Origin: Alitta virens
Lineage: Eukaryota > Annelida > Polychaeta > Phyllodocida > Nereididae
Direction of reading: 5' to 3'
NCBI GenBank assembly: GCA_932294295.1
Contig: OW028582.1
Location: forward strand, 35,381,204-35,445,203
Length of the DNA: 64,000 nucleotides
Position 1 is the stretch's first letter, and each line of letters begins with the position of its first letter. The notes under the pieces are model-generated. The model worked only from the letters and a program-made list of their open reading frames with translations. It had not been told where the DNA came from and did no database searches. The translations under genes were made by a program, and so were the position numbers. Shown here one piece after another: positions 25,657-37,920 of this stretch.

Positions 25657-28252
25657 ATGCATATGCCAAACGTCCATGCTTGTGCTCAGGTATCCTTGTT
25701 AAAATGCTTCTAAAATTACTGTTATACTTTATTTAGTTTTCGATGAAATGGAGTGTTTAAGATTTTGTCTTCAAAAAAAGTTTCCAGTTTGTGCTTGTCA
25801 TTCTTCAATTTTTCGTTAGCAAATGCTATTGACAGTTATTGTAGGTCTGTGACTTTCATATGATCAATTATCAACTAAATTATTTTGTTGCATGCCTCCA
25901 ACATTTCATGAAATATAGTAATAGTATTATAGATAGATATATTGTAATTTGTTCTACTAAAACTAAAAGAACAGAAACTCATCGTTCACATTTATACTAT
26001 TTTATAGTACTTTATACTATACAAGCATATAGTAGGTTTGTTATACAAATTTTTTGGAATATTTAAAATTCATGTTGGATAAGCTCACAAAATAACAATT
26101 ACATCCATACATTTTCTAAGATAGAATAGATTGCCTACCACTACCAGTACTATCCTGAAATTTTATTGAACTGATCTATGCATGTGATAGGCAGATCAAG
26201 CGTGTACCTAGTGATAGACAGATTAAGTGTGTACCTTGTTCAGATTTGTTAATTGCCCCATCATATGAAACTAGCTTATCGTTATTTTTCAGCTCACTTC
26301 AGAGAATGAGCAGCTGAAGAAAAAGCTCAAGAAAATAAAACAACAAAATGTGAATTTGCAAAGAGAACTGAATGACTTGAAGGACAGGCTACGGATGGAA
26401 GCTATGATGAAGGACTTTGTAACAACAAGAAAGTAGGTCCTTCTAGATTACTTAAGTACTGAGTTTAGCTGTCTACTGTTCATTGTATGTTTTAAGTGTG
26501 TATATTATATATTACAATCTTTCAAATGTACACCATTGAGTATGAATAAACATAATAATAATAATATATTGCTGCATGGTCTGTCAAATCTAAACGATCT
26601 TATACCCTTACAATATACTGTCAGGCTAATTTAGTTAAAATGCCATCAATAAAACAAATAAGTTCGATTATTATATTGGTTTTGCAGCATGGAAACACAA
26701 ACAGACCCTCCAAAAATAATGAACACATTAGTTAGACCAGAAAAGAAGAAAGAGGACCCTTCTGACCAGAAAGTGAGCCAGTGAGTATTTCATAATTGAT
26801 TTTATTAGTTTGTATCTTCTACTGCAGTTATTGCCGTACACTTGCAAATTGCAACATTTTCTTTGCTGTTGTAGATTACTATCTATGCACAATGGACTGA
26901 TGAAGAGATATGAGAAGGAATTGAAAATAAATATGCAGCACATTGACACCATCACCAATTTGAATGTAAGTTGACATTTTTTAGTACATACACTATACAG
27001 CTATTAAAAATATATGAAATAACATAGATGAGCCACTGTGAAAGCCAATAACATGGATTTTATGGTATCTTTCTCTTTATCACCACAGTTGAAGCTGAAT
27101 GAAGTAGAGCAAAAGCTTCGAGAATCACAAATGAAGACTAGACAGCTGGAAATGGTGAAAGAATCTGTCCAGAGGCCGCCAGAACTACCATCTGCTGGAG
27201 AGGGTAATTACATAGTTGTCTATTTATATTCATATTTAAAAAAACATTTAAGCAGAGTGACCTGCTCACTTAAGGAGTGGTTTTTCTTCCAGTCCTATAT
27301 AAAAGAACCAGAACTTTTTCTGAAGGTCACCTCACTGTACAGACAGTTTTGATCTGGAAGCAAGAAATTTCTTACACAACTGGATTTTGCTATAAAATAA
27401 AAATTAGGAAAAACTATTGAGTATTGTTCAATTAAATCGATTACAGTCACACCTGCCTTAAATTAAATGACCATCTGTATATATTTTATATATGTCATAT
27501 GCCTATAGCATAAATAAATATATTGATAATGATAATAATAATAGAATGGTCACCTGCTGTAAACAGCCACTTCCAACTTTCCCAGACTGAATTTTCATTT
27601 TTTTTTACTCCTAGTTATTTATTTTCTACAAATCGTAGTTTTTTTTAATACCCTTGTATGGTGTACTGTTCTTCCAGATGATCGTCAACTCAAGGAGGTT
27701 AAAAAGGAGAGAGATCGCTATCGCGATGAGAGAGACAGACTCAGGTTGGAAATTCGTGGTCTGGATCATGTAAGTAAAAATTACTCAATGTTACAAATGC
27801 TCAGAATCTCATTAAAATTTTTGTAAACATCTTTAGCATTGTTTCAATGTGAGTTATGCTAAGTCTGTCCAGTAGATTTAATGTTATGGACCTTTTTGTG
27901 ATATGGAAAAAGTAAGGAATTCTTGTACACAATATTTTCTCAATGAAAATTTGGACTTCAATCAGCAGCTTTTTAAAAGGCTGGGATTGTAGATAAACTA
28001 TGTAGTAAATAAGAAGGGTTATTTTAATCTGATGTAAAACATAAGCAAACAATACAAAGCTCATGTAACGTAAATTAATATGTTGTTCTTTGTCGTCTGC
28101 AGACATTTTTTGAAGAAATTGAAGACATGAAGTTTGCTCTGAACCAATCAACTCGCTTAAATCAGGAATATGAAGAAACTCTACGCAAGCTTTGTCACCA
28201 GTTCAACGTTTCATATCCTCATCCTGAGAAAAGAATCTCAATGAAACAATGA
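25657..28252 (+). CDS. Small coiled-coil protein, CEP290 C-terminus-like (tentative)
   Basis: Exons: 25657-25689, 26293-26432, 26688-26780, 26875-26965, 27089-27203, 27678-27769, 28103-28252. All are GT-AG with matching phases, giving 237 residues. The start is the first ATG after an in-frame TGA 18 bp upstream. The protein is almost entirely heptad-like helix (LTSENEQLKKKLKKIKQQN, then LKEVKKERDRYRDERDRLR). A METQTDPP stretch at about residues 59-66 fits the TQT anchor of dynein light chain LC8 ligands. The final exon begins TFFEEIEDMKF, which resembles, from memory, the extreme C-terminal region of CEP290 (a similar FFEEIEDLKY). That suggests a centrosome or cilium role, but the assignment is inference; the gene model itself is solid. 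Confidence 0.8.
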
Positions 28253-28373
28253 ATGTGGCTCTTAACTGTTACTTAGTATTATTGGTCATAATATTGTCAA
28301 ATACTATGCTGCCAGTAGGGCTTCCAGGTTCAAGCAGGTAGTAGATTTAAACATTAGTTTATTTGTTATCTTA

Positions 28374-28532
28374 GGGTTGTTCCATTTAAAAAAGATTTTT
28401 CAGATATTGGGCGGGTCAGGGGAAAACTGATATGGGGGTGACCAGTATTTTTTTAATGTCTTAATGTAGAAAAAAAAGAGGGGGGGGGGGGATGAGTAAA
28501 AAACCAGATACCTTTTTTAAATGGAACAGCCC
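28374..28532. mobile_element. GGGCTGTTCCATTTAAAA MITE, copy 2
   Basis: Termini GGGTTGTTCCATTTAAAAAA and its near inverse, flanked by TTA on both sides (28371-28373 and 28533-28535). It has the same G-run interior as the other copies and probably lies in the 3' UTR of the coiled-coil gene. Confidence 0.75.
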
Positions 28533-29961
28533 TTAGGCATTGAGACTCAGCTGATATTTTGTGTGATGATTTTTAGTGGCTTTTTAATTTTTTCTCTTTA
28601 ACTTGCAAAACAACAGACCATACATTATTGCCTAATTTTAAATGGAGATCCTAAATTAATTTAAATTATGACATGTTATGGGGTAGTAGCATGTGTGTGA
28701 ACAAATTTAAGGATAGCTTTTTGAAATTCTTGTGTATTTGCATATTTATGATCCAAAACAATTGGTCTGTAATATAGCGGAATATAGTTGGAGGGAAGAA
28801 TACCCGATAGATTTTATGTTTGTGTTTTGCAGAAATTAAATCCTCTGTGAGGATCTTACAATTTGACTGCCATTTCTCCGGTTTACAAGGATCCATGTGT
28901 CATGTTAAACATTGAAATTATTTTCATTATTGACAAATTTCCGAGCTTTTCTTGTCCCTGTGACAATTAACTGTAGTACCTGAGGTATCTTATACAACTG
29001 GCAGTTAATTAGTGCAGAAAAAATTTATAACTTGATCTGAAGTTGAACACTTGCTTTACTGTTATAGTATTTGCTTTCTATGTGAAGAAGTTTTGAAAAT
29101 CTTGCTGAATGTTGATTGTTATGAAGCAAGTTTTACAATATTTTTCTACTGTTGGTAACTTACTTGACCTCAGGGGCGCCAGAATTAAGGATGGTTGAGG
29201 GCTTGACTCTTGATCTAGCTTTGGGGTGGGGAGAGGCGAAGGGCAACTGGAGGCAAAAATACTTACCTTGTGTTATTCTGGGGGATTTGGAATGTAGTGG
29301 TCATTTACTGCAGGTGACATTTCTATACAGATGACCTTTTGACCTTACTTACAGAATGACTCAAATCTCTTTTTCATCTAGGCCTTTAATTGTAAAAAAT
29401 CAGCCTGTACTTGACCAAGTAGATACCATGAATCAGATGATTTGAGCTGCGCCCCTTGCCCTTAGCAATCAGCACCCTCCGGCGCCCCTGCGTGACAGAC
29501 ATTGTACTTTGATGGTTGAATTACCCTGTATGTATTGTATACGCAATGCACCTATTATGAGATTCCTAAAATCTGCCATTATAAAACTGTATCATTGTTA
29601 TATCAATCGTATATGGATGACTCTGAAAATAGTTGAATTACACTTGAGCAAGTATACCAAACGTTCTTGCCCTGGTATGACAAACTTATCAGGTTAGTGC
29701 CAGCATTATTTCTGTTACTCCTGAATAGGTAACATTTTTTCTAGTGCATCTTATTATCTCTTTTTAAAAAAAAGGGAAGGTTTAGGTTGTCTAATATGGT
29801 TGTGTTGTTGAAGCCATGAATTTAATGCTGCTAAATAATTAGCTGAAGATTAACTGTTGATTATTGTTGGTATTGAAATTTTGTAAACATAGTGACATAT
29901 AAAGTTTATATTATGCTGTATTAGGAAAAGTAATTTATAGAATTGTCTCGATTACTTCATG

Positions 29962-30145
29962 GCCAAATGTGCCACATACGTTTTCCATGTGTTGGATAAA
30001 CGCAATCGTTTTCGCCTAATTATAATCAATTGTATGTTTACAATATGAATAAGAGCCAACAGCGGCTTGTGGTTTGTCAGAATTTCTCGGGCTAGCGAAA
30101 ACCATGCGTTTATCCAAAAACGTACGTGGCACATTTGGCCATATA
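29962..30145. repeat. Foldback repeat around GGCCAAATGTGCCAC
   Basis: The left arm (ATGGCCAAATGTGCCACATACG, then TTGGATAAACGCA) returns inverted at the right end (TGCGTTTATCCAAAAACGTACG, then GTGGCACATTTGGCCAT). The unit is about 180 bp, has no coding capacity and looks like a non-autonomous DNA element. Confidence 0.6.
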
Positions 30146-30329
30146 GCTGGGTCTATAATACAGGGGCTGGTCTCGGGTTGACTTGGGCTAGCGTAACTTT
30201 CAAAATATAAATCTTAGCTAATTTCAAATCTAAAATTAATGCCGGTCTGCAGACGCTGGAGAAGGTCTCCTCTCTAAAATAATTTTTTAAGGTGCCCCGG
30301 CATCTAACCAAGAAAATATGGTATTATTT

Positions 30330-30598
30330 AGTGTAACTTTAACTTAAACTTGGATAATTGTAGCTTACCACAGAAAGCTTTCAACCACTGCTGTGGCCTT
30401 GTTCAGTTTGTTCACTCTGACACCTTGCTGTTGTTGGTGTCAGGAATGTATTTCACTGGTGTTCGTGTAGTTGGCCCTCCTTGTTCCGTCGTGACGAAGT
30501 AGGTTCGACCAAACTGCAGCAAGATAGTGGCGTCCATTGTCTTTGTTTAGCTTTCTGTGGTAAGCTGCAATTATCCAAGTTAAAGTTTAAGTTATACT
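30330..30598. repeat. Foldback repeat with arms of about 50 bp
   Basis: The left arm contains TTGGATAATTGTAGCTTACC then ACAGAAAGC, and its inverse GCTTTCTGTGGTAAGC then TGCAATTATCCAAG lies at 30550-30590. The arms of about 50 bp differ at very few positions, so this is a fairly young insertion. Confidence 0.65.
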
Positions 30599-31514
30599 AC
30601 ATATTATATCATACACTAAATAGATGAGTCTTAATTTTACAAAATGGTATGTGTTTTTAGTATTTCCAAGCCAAGCAGTAGTGATCGATCGAATGACTTC
30701 TCGTAGATGGCTCCTTATCACTCTAGTTAAAGATCTTTTTTACTCTGCCTTTATCTGTTATAGGTTTACCTCACTGTACTGAAAGTTACATCATTAAATT
30801 GTAATACTTTTAATGCTAATTCAGCATTCCCATTTCAGTGAATAGGGAAACAAAAAATTGTATCAGGGAATTATAGCTTTAATTTTCCTGCTGTTCATTT
30901 GACTGCCAAATTGTTGATCATTATCAATTCGTACAATTGTAACTTGCAGTTACTTTATTACAGGGTTATTTTTCATTTGTGTGCCATTGGTATAACAGGA
31001 TTGTACTAATTAAGACAGCCAAGTAGACTTGCACCTCTGGTGTAAAATGAGCACAAAGTCTGATGGATCTGGGCATTAATTGCTTTTATCATATAGTTAA
31101 AGCATATACATGCATTCCAGTAATTTGCTAGTTGACTTAGCATGATGAAGATTAGACTTTGCTATGTATTACAGCAGGCCTATAAATTATTTTTTTTCTG
31201 AAGGAAAAATCTCTTGAACTATCTAAATGCTCTGTTCATTTTATTCAGATTGTATTGAACATTTGTTATGCAATGTATATTGACCATTGCTAAAGCTGCT
31301 GTATTGCAGATGTTACTTATGCAAGATAGACTAGTTTTGACTCCAGTTTTGACTTATTAAACTTGTTGCTAAATTTATACCTGTTGTTGTTCTTCCATTT
31401 ACATTGAATTTCTCGGTTGGAAGGATTAATGTGCCCTTTAATAAATGACAGTCAGAGAAAGCCATGCATTTTAGTGCACATTTTATAGGCTAGATGCCAG
31501 TTACTTGCAACATA

Positions 31515-31517
<3 letters not shown>

Positions 31518-31570
<53 letters not shown>
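31518..31570. repeat. (TA)n microsatellite
   Basis: A run of about 25 perfect TA units in the spacer. It produces a spurious open frame rich in Tyr and Ile on the minus strand. Confidence 0.95.
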
Positions 31571-31574
<4 letters not shown>

Positions 31575-32149
31575 AAATGTGTGAAATGTAGATGTAATTT
31601 CAGTCTGTCTCACTGCTAAAGCAGTTTCAACCCACTTGACAATTGCACCCATGGCGGCCTGTTCAAGTATAAGCCTTGCTCAACTCCCTGTGAAATATAC
31701 ACCCAGGCAGCAGTAGTCTTTGATTTTGCATGTGCTTTCCTGGGTTATCCAGGTGCTTCAACCATGGGGCCTTTTGCAGTCAGCCATAGGAGCTGCACTG
31801 TAGTCAGCACACACAGGCTGAAGCGCTCTACACAAGCCATCACTGCCACGTATCCATTTGCACCTGGGTGAAGTGAAGCAGTGGTTCAAGGAGGATTGTC
31901 TCAGTTCCCTCATGCTGTGGCTGGGTTTGAACCCACGACCATGGATGCATATGCCCCCAACACCTTATCCACTAGGCCACAGCACTCGCAATGAAAGAAA
32001 TCTGGGCACCATTCATTATCTGGCATATTATTGCCTCTGTATATTGTAAGTGTAAGACTTTGTATAGAGCACAGCCATGGATGATACTTGGATAGAGTCG
32101 CACTTTCAAACACAATTACAAACGTACATAGAATATTTAAAATGAAATA

Positions 32150-32155
32150 TTTATT
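32150..32155 (-). terminator. Poly(A) signal of the C18orf21 gene
   Basis: AATAAA on the minus strand, about 35 bp beyond the TAG stop, which would give a very short 3' UTR. Confidence 0.6.
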
Positions 32156-32188
32156 ACAAATTTGTGACAAAACAGTTCGGAGACTAAG

Positions 32189-34760
32189 CTATACTGAAGA
32201 TAAAAAGTCTCCCAAAGCATTCGATTGATTTTTCTTTGCTTCTTGTTGTTTTTTAAGTATGTTTTGTAAGATATTTCTTGATCCTCCTTTCATTTTGCGC
32301 TTTTTTGTATTTCCACAAGACGGCAGGACTGTCTGTGTTGCTTTCGCAGGGGTAGGAGTCTTTTTACCAGTGTTTAATGGCCTGAAAAACAATATCAGAG
32401 GATTAGTGCATGTGTCAAAACAAGTGCATATCTTTTAAGAGGCTCTGTACTGTGTAAATTACTAAAAGGTTCGTAAAACAAATGATCATGTTACTTATGT
32501 ATCATTTGCGATATCTTGATTGTATATGTTCCACCAGTGAGTTATCCTATTTTACTATATATCTCATTGTGTGCCACAATCACTCCATGATCATGATGAT
32601 TGCTTAGCAAACATATCTGTGCACTGTGTGACCTGAAATTCTTCCATAAACGATTCAACAATGCCTTGCCACAGTATTTTCTTGATTTGCTACTGCTATT
32701 TAGAGATGATCCTCATTACTATGAAACTTGAATAGCTGGTCAACTACGACTTCCCTTAATTAAACATGAATTTGCAAAACAGAGTATTAAGTATAGATTT
32801 ATCAAAACCCTTAATAATATGTCCGTGACTTACAGAGAAAAATTAGAAGCACATAGTTTAGATGGATTTAAGAAATATGTGAAAAATAGCACTGTAGCAT
32901 CTTATTCCGCAGACTGCAGCATTGAAAATTGCTATATTTGTATAAATGTTCATCCTACTGCTTCTTCATAATATTCTTCATAATATTTTTCAACAATATA
33001 TTCTTTAACTTGAGATGAGTAACGTAGATAAAACTACTATTGATGAGAGTAATTTCCATATTGTGTTTGATTTAATGTTCACTATGTAATATTAATGGAT
33101 CTCTCAAGGTGGCCTCATGCTAGTGATAAAATATATTTATCTTTGTGAGGTCTCCTTGCAAAACAAATGTTAATAAATGAAAATATGAAAATAAATTGTA
33201 AATATTTTTTGGCAAAATAAAAAGAATCTGAATCTTAATCTATCAGACAGCTACTCTCGATCAAGAGCTTGGGTTTGGTTTGGTTCTTGCATGGCCCATG
33301 GCATTTTTCATTTAACTGTCTTGTAATCGTTTTCAATTTTTAGACAGAGAAAGGATTCCAGTTGTAGCCAAAAAGAGTGAACCCTCACCACCCTTGTCTC
33401 ATCATTGCCATCAACCAACCCTTTTAAGTATTGTGAACTGGCCCAAAAGTGATCAGCAAGATGCCAAGAACTTACTTTGGTGAGTCTTTTCTTTCAGCAC
33501 CAGCTAATTTTGTGGTCTGAGGAATTCTTGCAGGAATAAGAAGACCGTGATCTTGGTTTTTCTTCGGTTTTCTTCTTTTCCTTTTCTTCTTAGAAGGCTC
33601 TTCTGAATTAAAGTGAAAAAATGAAATAAACGTAAATAATGTTCATTATTACTTCACTGTGATCAGAAAGTGTAATGAACTATGAACTTACCATTATTTT
33701 CAACCACGGTCTTCGGCACATTACGCCATTCCTTATTGCCGACGGCCAAAGTATTACTTTTATTGCAAGTCAAGCACTTAACCGTCTGAAGAAAAAAAGA
33801 AGAAGACAGAAATGGCAAAAATCTAAAAATTATGAAATGATTTATACAACACCAAAGAAAGCGAAATGAGTGAAAACAATATATGAATTTATATCAAAGT
33901 ATTTCTAATGCTAAAATTTTAGCCTTGGTCTTTAACTTAGGAAGAAACTTTATATGCAATCCACCAACCAGTCCAAGTAAATTGGTAATAACTTTTTAAA
34001 AAGAATTAAAGTCAACACAATACTTTGGCTGAAAGTTTAAAACATAACCACAATGACAGCTTACCTTCTTAATGCTAGATTTCCTTGCCCTCTTAAGTAA
34101 CAGAAGCTGAAGTTCCCCCAGTGACTGACCATTGTTAGCCTGTTCTTTAAGTTTTCTCATTTTAACATGTTGTTTCCCTTTTGATTTAATCCGTATCTTG
34201 GTGTTTTCTTGTGTCAAAACATTTCCACAATATGCACAGGCTGTAACATCAGGCTTGTTCTTCTCTTCTGTCAACAGGTGCCATGCAAATTGAAAGAAAG
34301 AGAAAAGTATTAGGTGTATACATGACGTTGGTTATGTTAAATTGTGATGTGGCATATAATTGAGCCTAATTAGGCTATCGCTTACCAATTGCTCCAGATC
34401 GTGCCAGCTCATAGGCATGCATCCTGTAACAAAATTTAACTGTTTTCTTTAGAACTTAATATTAAACACAAGCCATATTGAAAAGTTAATTACCATATTT
34501 TGAGACTATAAGTAGGCCCATTATCCAAGCAATTACAGTGGTAATTTTATTGAAATTTTGCATCGGATATTTAGGCCTATTTGCAATAACAAAAGAAAAA
34601 AAGGAAACTGATTTACATACATGAATATTCTAGAGACTGTGGGTGAAATAGCTGAGTAAAATTTGGCAGTCAAGCTGTGCTTCAAGTAATGCTCGTTTAA
34701 TTCATTTTTCGTCGTTTCCTTTATGTCCGTGTCCGTCGTTTCCTGTGGGTCCGTGGCCAT
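32189..34760 (-). CDS. C18orf21: C18orf21 (UPF0711) homologue, putative RNase MRP subunit
   Basis: Exons in coding order: 34621-34760, 34386-34423, 34065-34267, 33692-33785, 33476-33602, 32189-32381. Phases agree throughout, giving 264 residues from MATDPQETTD to FLSSV-stop (human C18orf21 is about 220). The hallmark is a split zinc ribbon: CAYC (Cys70, Cys73) and CLTC (Cys131, Cys134), matching CPYC and CKTC in the human protein. The HYL...SPTVSRIF helix before it and the FLSS tail at the C-terminus also fit. A basic KKKRKRRKPKK stretch (exon 5) and KKRKMK (exon 6) look like nuclear or nucleolar signals. The human protein has recently been tied to RNase MRP, so a role in rRNA processing is likely by homology. 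The family call is from memory of motifs, not a search. Confidence 0.8.
32730..32971 (+). mobile_element. CR1/L2-like LINE ORF2 C-terminal remnant
   Basis: A plus-strand frame reads QLRLPLIKHEFAKQSIKYRF, then LEAHSLDGFKKYVK and a stop at 32969-32971. This follows the usual C-terminal pattern of CR1/L2-type polyproteins (R-x-P-xx-x-x-F-x-KxSxxYR ... SLxxFKxxxK). It lies antisense within the last intron of the C18orf21 gene. The AT-rich 3' end to about 33235 probably belongs to it. Confidence 0.6.
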
Positions 34761-36243
34761 TGTTGTATGTTATCTCGTTGTATTCTGTAATGTCTAAATG
34801 AAAGCAAAGGATGAAATAAAAGATGCACGTAATGCAGCACAAGTCTCTGCAGTTATATGCTGGTCCTACATAATTATAGTAATTGGCTATTGAGTTATCC
34901 TTGCAACCTATGCAATGTTTTAATGCAACTAGGATGTGATTATGAACACAGTGCAAGTGACAACAGTATACACAGTAACTATTTATCATAACAATCATGC
35001 ATCATCATCAAAGCTGATTTTTATGAGCTTCATATGAACATTCCAACACAGTACCTCTCCTGGGTGCATATGAATTGAATTGCCATAAGAGCTTTCCTTT
35101 CTCTGTCACTAGTGTCAGTGTTATTACAGCTGTACGGGTACTCCAGCTGTACAGAGCTCTGTTTTATGAAATAAGACATTAAGATGTTATCTAATTTATC
35201 ACAGACAACATATTCATAGTGACTTAATTCTGACAGTTGCAAGTTGCAGACACCACTGGAGCCTATCCTCTTGTAGTATAAGTATACTCGAAAGATGGTA
35301 TATTGAGATTTCTAATTTCTAGCATACTAATGTTGTCAAGGCCGCTTTTTGTTAATGCTGATCAGTGATCAAGGTGTTAACTAACTTATCACAGACGGGA
35401 ATGGGCGATCAACAACATGTGGCCTGTCAGTGTCCGTCAGTTGCAGCCACCAAAACAATTGTGTCGCGGGAAAAGTTTTGCGGTTATAAAGTTCTAACTT
35501 TGAAAAAAGGGTTTCATGTTTACAGACTATATTTAATATGTTTGCAATATTCAATTAATTATATGTGATATCTGTTTTTTGCAAAGATTACATAAATTTT
35601 TTTTTCTTATTTGGACAACTTCGCCACCTACCGAGCGAAAATCAAATCAGCTTCCATTTCCTTCGAGACGGCCGTGCCTCCTGATTCTTTTTATGCGTTA
35701 AACAAAACAAAACAGGTAAACTAAGCAACTTTAAGTGTGTGCAAAGGTTACTGAGTGGTTGTACAATAGTGTTGAGGCTGTATAAGCCATTGTCATGACA
35801 CGAAATAGATGCGGAAGACTTTTCAAAAGTTGGGTGTGGAAATCGGAGAAACTTGAAACTACTGAAGCGTGACGATGAAGAGCTGTGAGGTGTGAAGCTC
35901 CAGCTCCAGCTGAGTTACAGACTTACAGGTTACTCTGAGTTGCTGTGATTGTTTATCACACCTGAGGCTATGGTACTGTCTACTGTCTTTAGCATTCAAT
36001 GAAACCATGGAAAATAACTTAGAGTGTGACCAGAAGTGGCAGAACAAAAGGGTGAATCAAATTAAGCCCCCTGTTAATTGCTGCTAACCTTATTATAATA
36101 TGTCAAAATCTCTTAAGTGCAATCAAAGTACAGCAGGCAAGGGATTATAGATTCAATTGGGTTATTAGGGCCTATGTGTACACGCAAAATTCACGTCAGA
36201 CACGCTGTCTGCTTGAAGACGCGAGTTCAGGAAGACTGGACTA

Positions 36244-36360
36244 CCGTAAGGGAGGATATTATCAACAGGGCGGGTATTTTCGACACTTAAAATTAAATTG
36301 TTAACATTTTAATGCGAGTGTCGAAAATACCCACCCTGTAGATAATACCTTATATTACGG
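36244..36360. mobile_element. CAGTAAGGGAGGG foldback MITE, copy 2
   Basis: A 117-bp near-palindrome starting CCGTAAGGGAGGATATTATC and ending TTATATTACGG, flanked by TA on both sides. It has the same arms (GACAGGGCGGGTATTTTCG) as the copy at 25123-25250. Confidence 0.8.
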
Positions 36361-36570
36361 TAAAAACTTTCGCAGTAGTTGTTTCCCATGCAAGTACAAC
36401 TGAAGGACGTTGAAATCCCGTTTTTAAATAAAAGTGCATGGGCACACTTATTTGTAATTTTTTGAAGAGAAATTTTTAACAACAGTCATAATAACGAACC
36501 TGACACCGTTTTAATCTTTTAATCCACCATTGCTGACGTTGCCATTTTTGTCGATAATAATGCATTCTGG

Positions 36571-37120
36571 GAGCTTGGATGAACTAGAGAAGGATTGGAC
36601 ACTTCGATACTTCAAACAAAGGTCCACACTGCGTTTCGCTACCGCCCTAATGACCAATTAATGATGCTGTAATACGACCCAAATTTCACAACTCCCCCTC
36701 TCTGATTCCATGGGGGAAACAATGGAAAGGGGTCTTGCTCCAAGTGTTGGGCCGTTGGAGGTCTTCGTGTTTTTCACGTTACATTCGAACGCCACAGTCA
36801 TCCATTTCCGCTGCTCAACTTTCAATGAATTCACGGTAAATTCTAGTTGGGGGCTCTCGCTCACTTTTCGCAAGTTTGGGTTTTTATCCGGGGGGACTTT
36901 GGAATTTAGGGAGTTAATTGCTGCTGATGCAGGGCGTCACTTATGAGGGGTGTGCTCACTGAAGCGCAGTGTTAACATCAAAGAATCAAGGTATCTAAGG
37001 AAGCAGCAGGGGTCCTTGGGCCAGCTCTGGATGAATTTGACTCTTCTTAATTCACCTCATAATGAATATTTTTTTTTATTACTTTCGAAGTGTCCAATCC
37101 TTCTCTAGTTCATCCAAGCT
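36571..37120. mobile_element. DNA element with 36-bp near-perfect inverted termini
   Basis: The arm GAGCTTGGATGAACTAGAGA (continuing AGGATTGGACACTTCGA) at 36571-36608 returns inverted at 37083-37120 without visible mismatch over about 36 bp. The roughly 475-bp interior has a 78-codon frame but no transposase motif. It is probably a non-autonomous transposon. Confidence 0.65.
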
Positions 37121-37920
37121 GGGAGGATCTAAAAATTAAAACGCACTAGCAATGACGTCGTAAATAAAAATATGTCACTCCAAGTGTTATGAAGTCATTG
37201 GTATCTATTCTCCCATAATTCTCAGTGCAAAATGGCGATAAGTTTCATTGACCAAAATCAGAGCTGTCGTAGTTTTCAGAGATTAAATAACAATTGTCAG
37301 ATCACTGCCCTCATTTCTCTCCAAAAATGAGGCAATGAAATCCTAAAGAGTGGACAGGGAAGGTCAGTGTGGCGCTGCGTTGTGACGTTATTATTATAGT
37401 TTGACTGCAAATTTTTTAGTGGCCAATCGGTCCATCCTCCACTGAGGATAGACACTCAGTCTAGGTAGCAGGTCTATTTGTCACTGCGGGATTGGTCCCC
37501 AATAAAAACTGGACTGTTGGTCACTAGAAAATGGTCTGTTCGTCACCCAAAATTGGTTGATTCGTCACTGCTAGTGTCGATTTATATAAATTAGTATAAT
37601 TACCTATTATCACTATCTACTTATACTTCCTGGAGAATACTTAGCTAACATGTTATTGGTTATAAATGTATTAAGCACGTCATGGCTACTGCATGTATTA
37701 CAATCATGCATCACAGAAAACACTTATTGGTAATCTATTCACCCAGAATAACAGAAAGGGCCTCTGCTTGCTAATTGCAATTGTAATTTGGTAAGTTGGA
37801 ATTACAGAAACGGCATATAATTTATAGTAAGTCATAAAAAACATAATAATATCTGTTTGTGTGCTAAGATCTTCAGTTTTGTCAGTTAATTCACACCGTT
37901 AATTTTGTGAATTTTTCCAG

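Larger units (their letters stand above)
28253..32188. other. Spacer/3' UTR between the convergent coiled-coil and C18orf21 genes
   Basis: No gene is seen. The part next to 28252 is presumably the 3' UTR of the coiled-coil gene. The rest holds a MITE (28374-28532), two foldback repeats (29962-30145 and 30330-30598) and a TA microsatellite near 31518-31570. Isolated open frames (29152-29334, 29509-29697) lack splice partners or recognisable motifs. Confidence 0.6.
34761..37920. other. Spacer between divergent C18orf21 and the KH-like gene
   Basis: This region should hold the C18orf21 promoter and the non-coding first exon(s) and promoter of the gene starting at 37921. I cannot place transcription starts. 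It contains a mariner-type MITE (36244-36360) and a foldback element (36571-37120). The open frames here (for example 34702-34998, 36710-36946) show no family features. Confidence 0.5.

Noticed and set aside
34702..34998. Cys/Tyr-rich 98-codon minus-strand frame
   Set aside because: It overlaps the true first exon of C18orf21 in another frame; the Cys richness comes from TGC/TGT in AT-rich DNA, and the pattern fits no zinc finger spacing.
36710..36946. 78-codon frame inside the foldback element
   Set aside because: No transposase motifs, and a nearly equal open frame lies on the other strand; likely chance.
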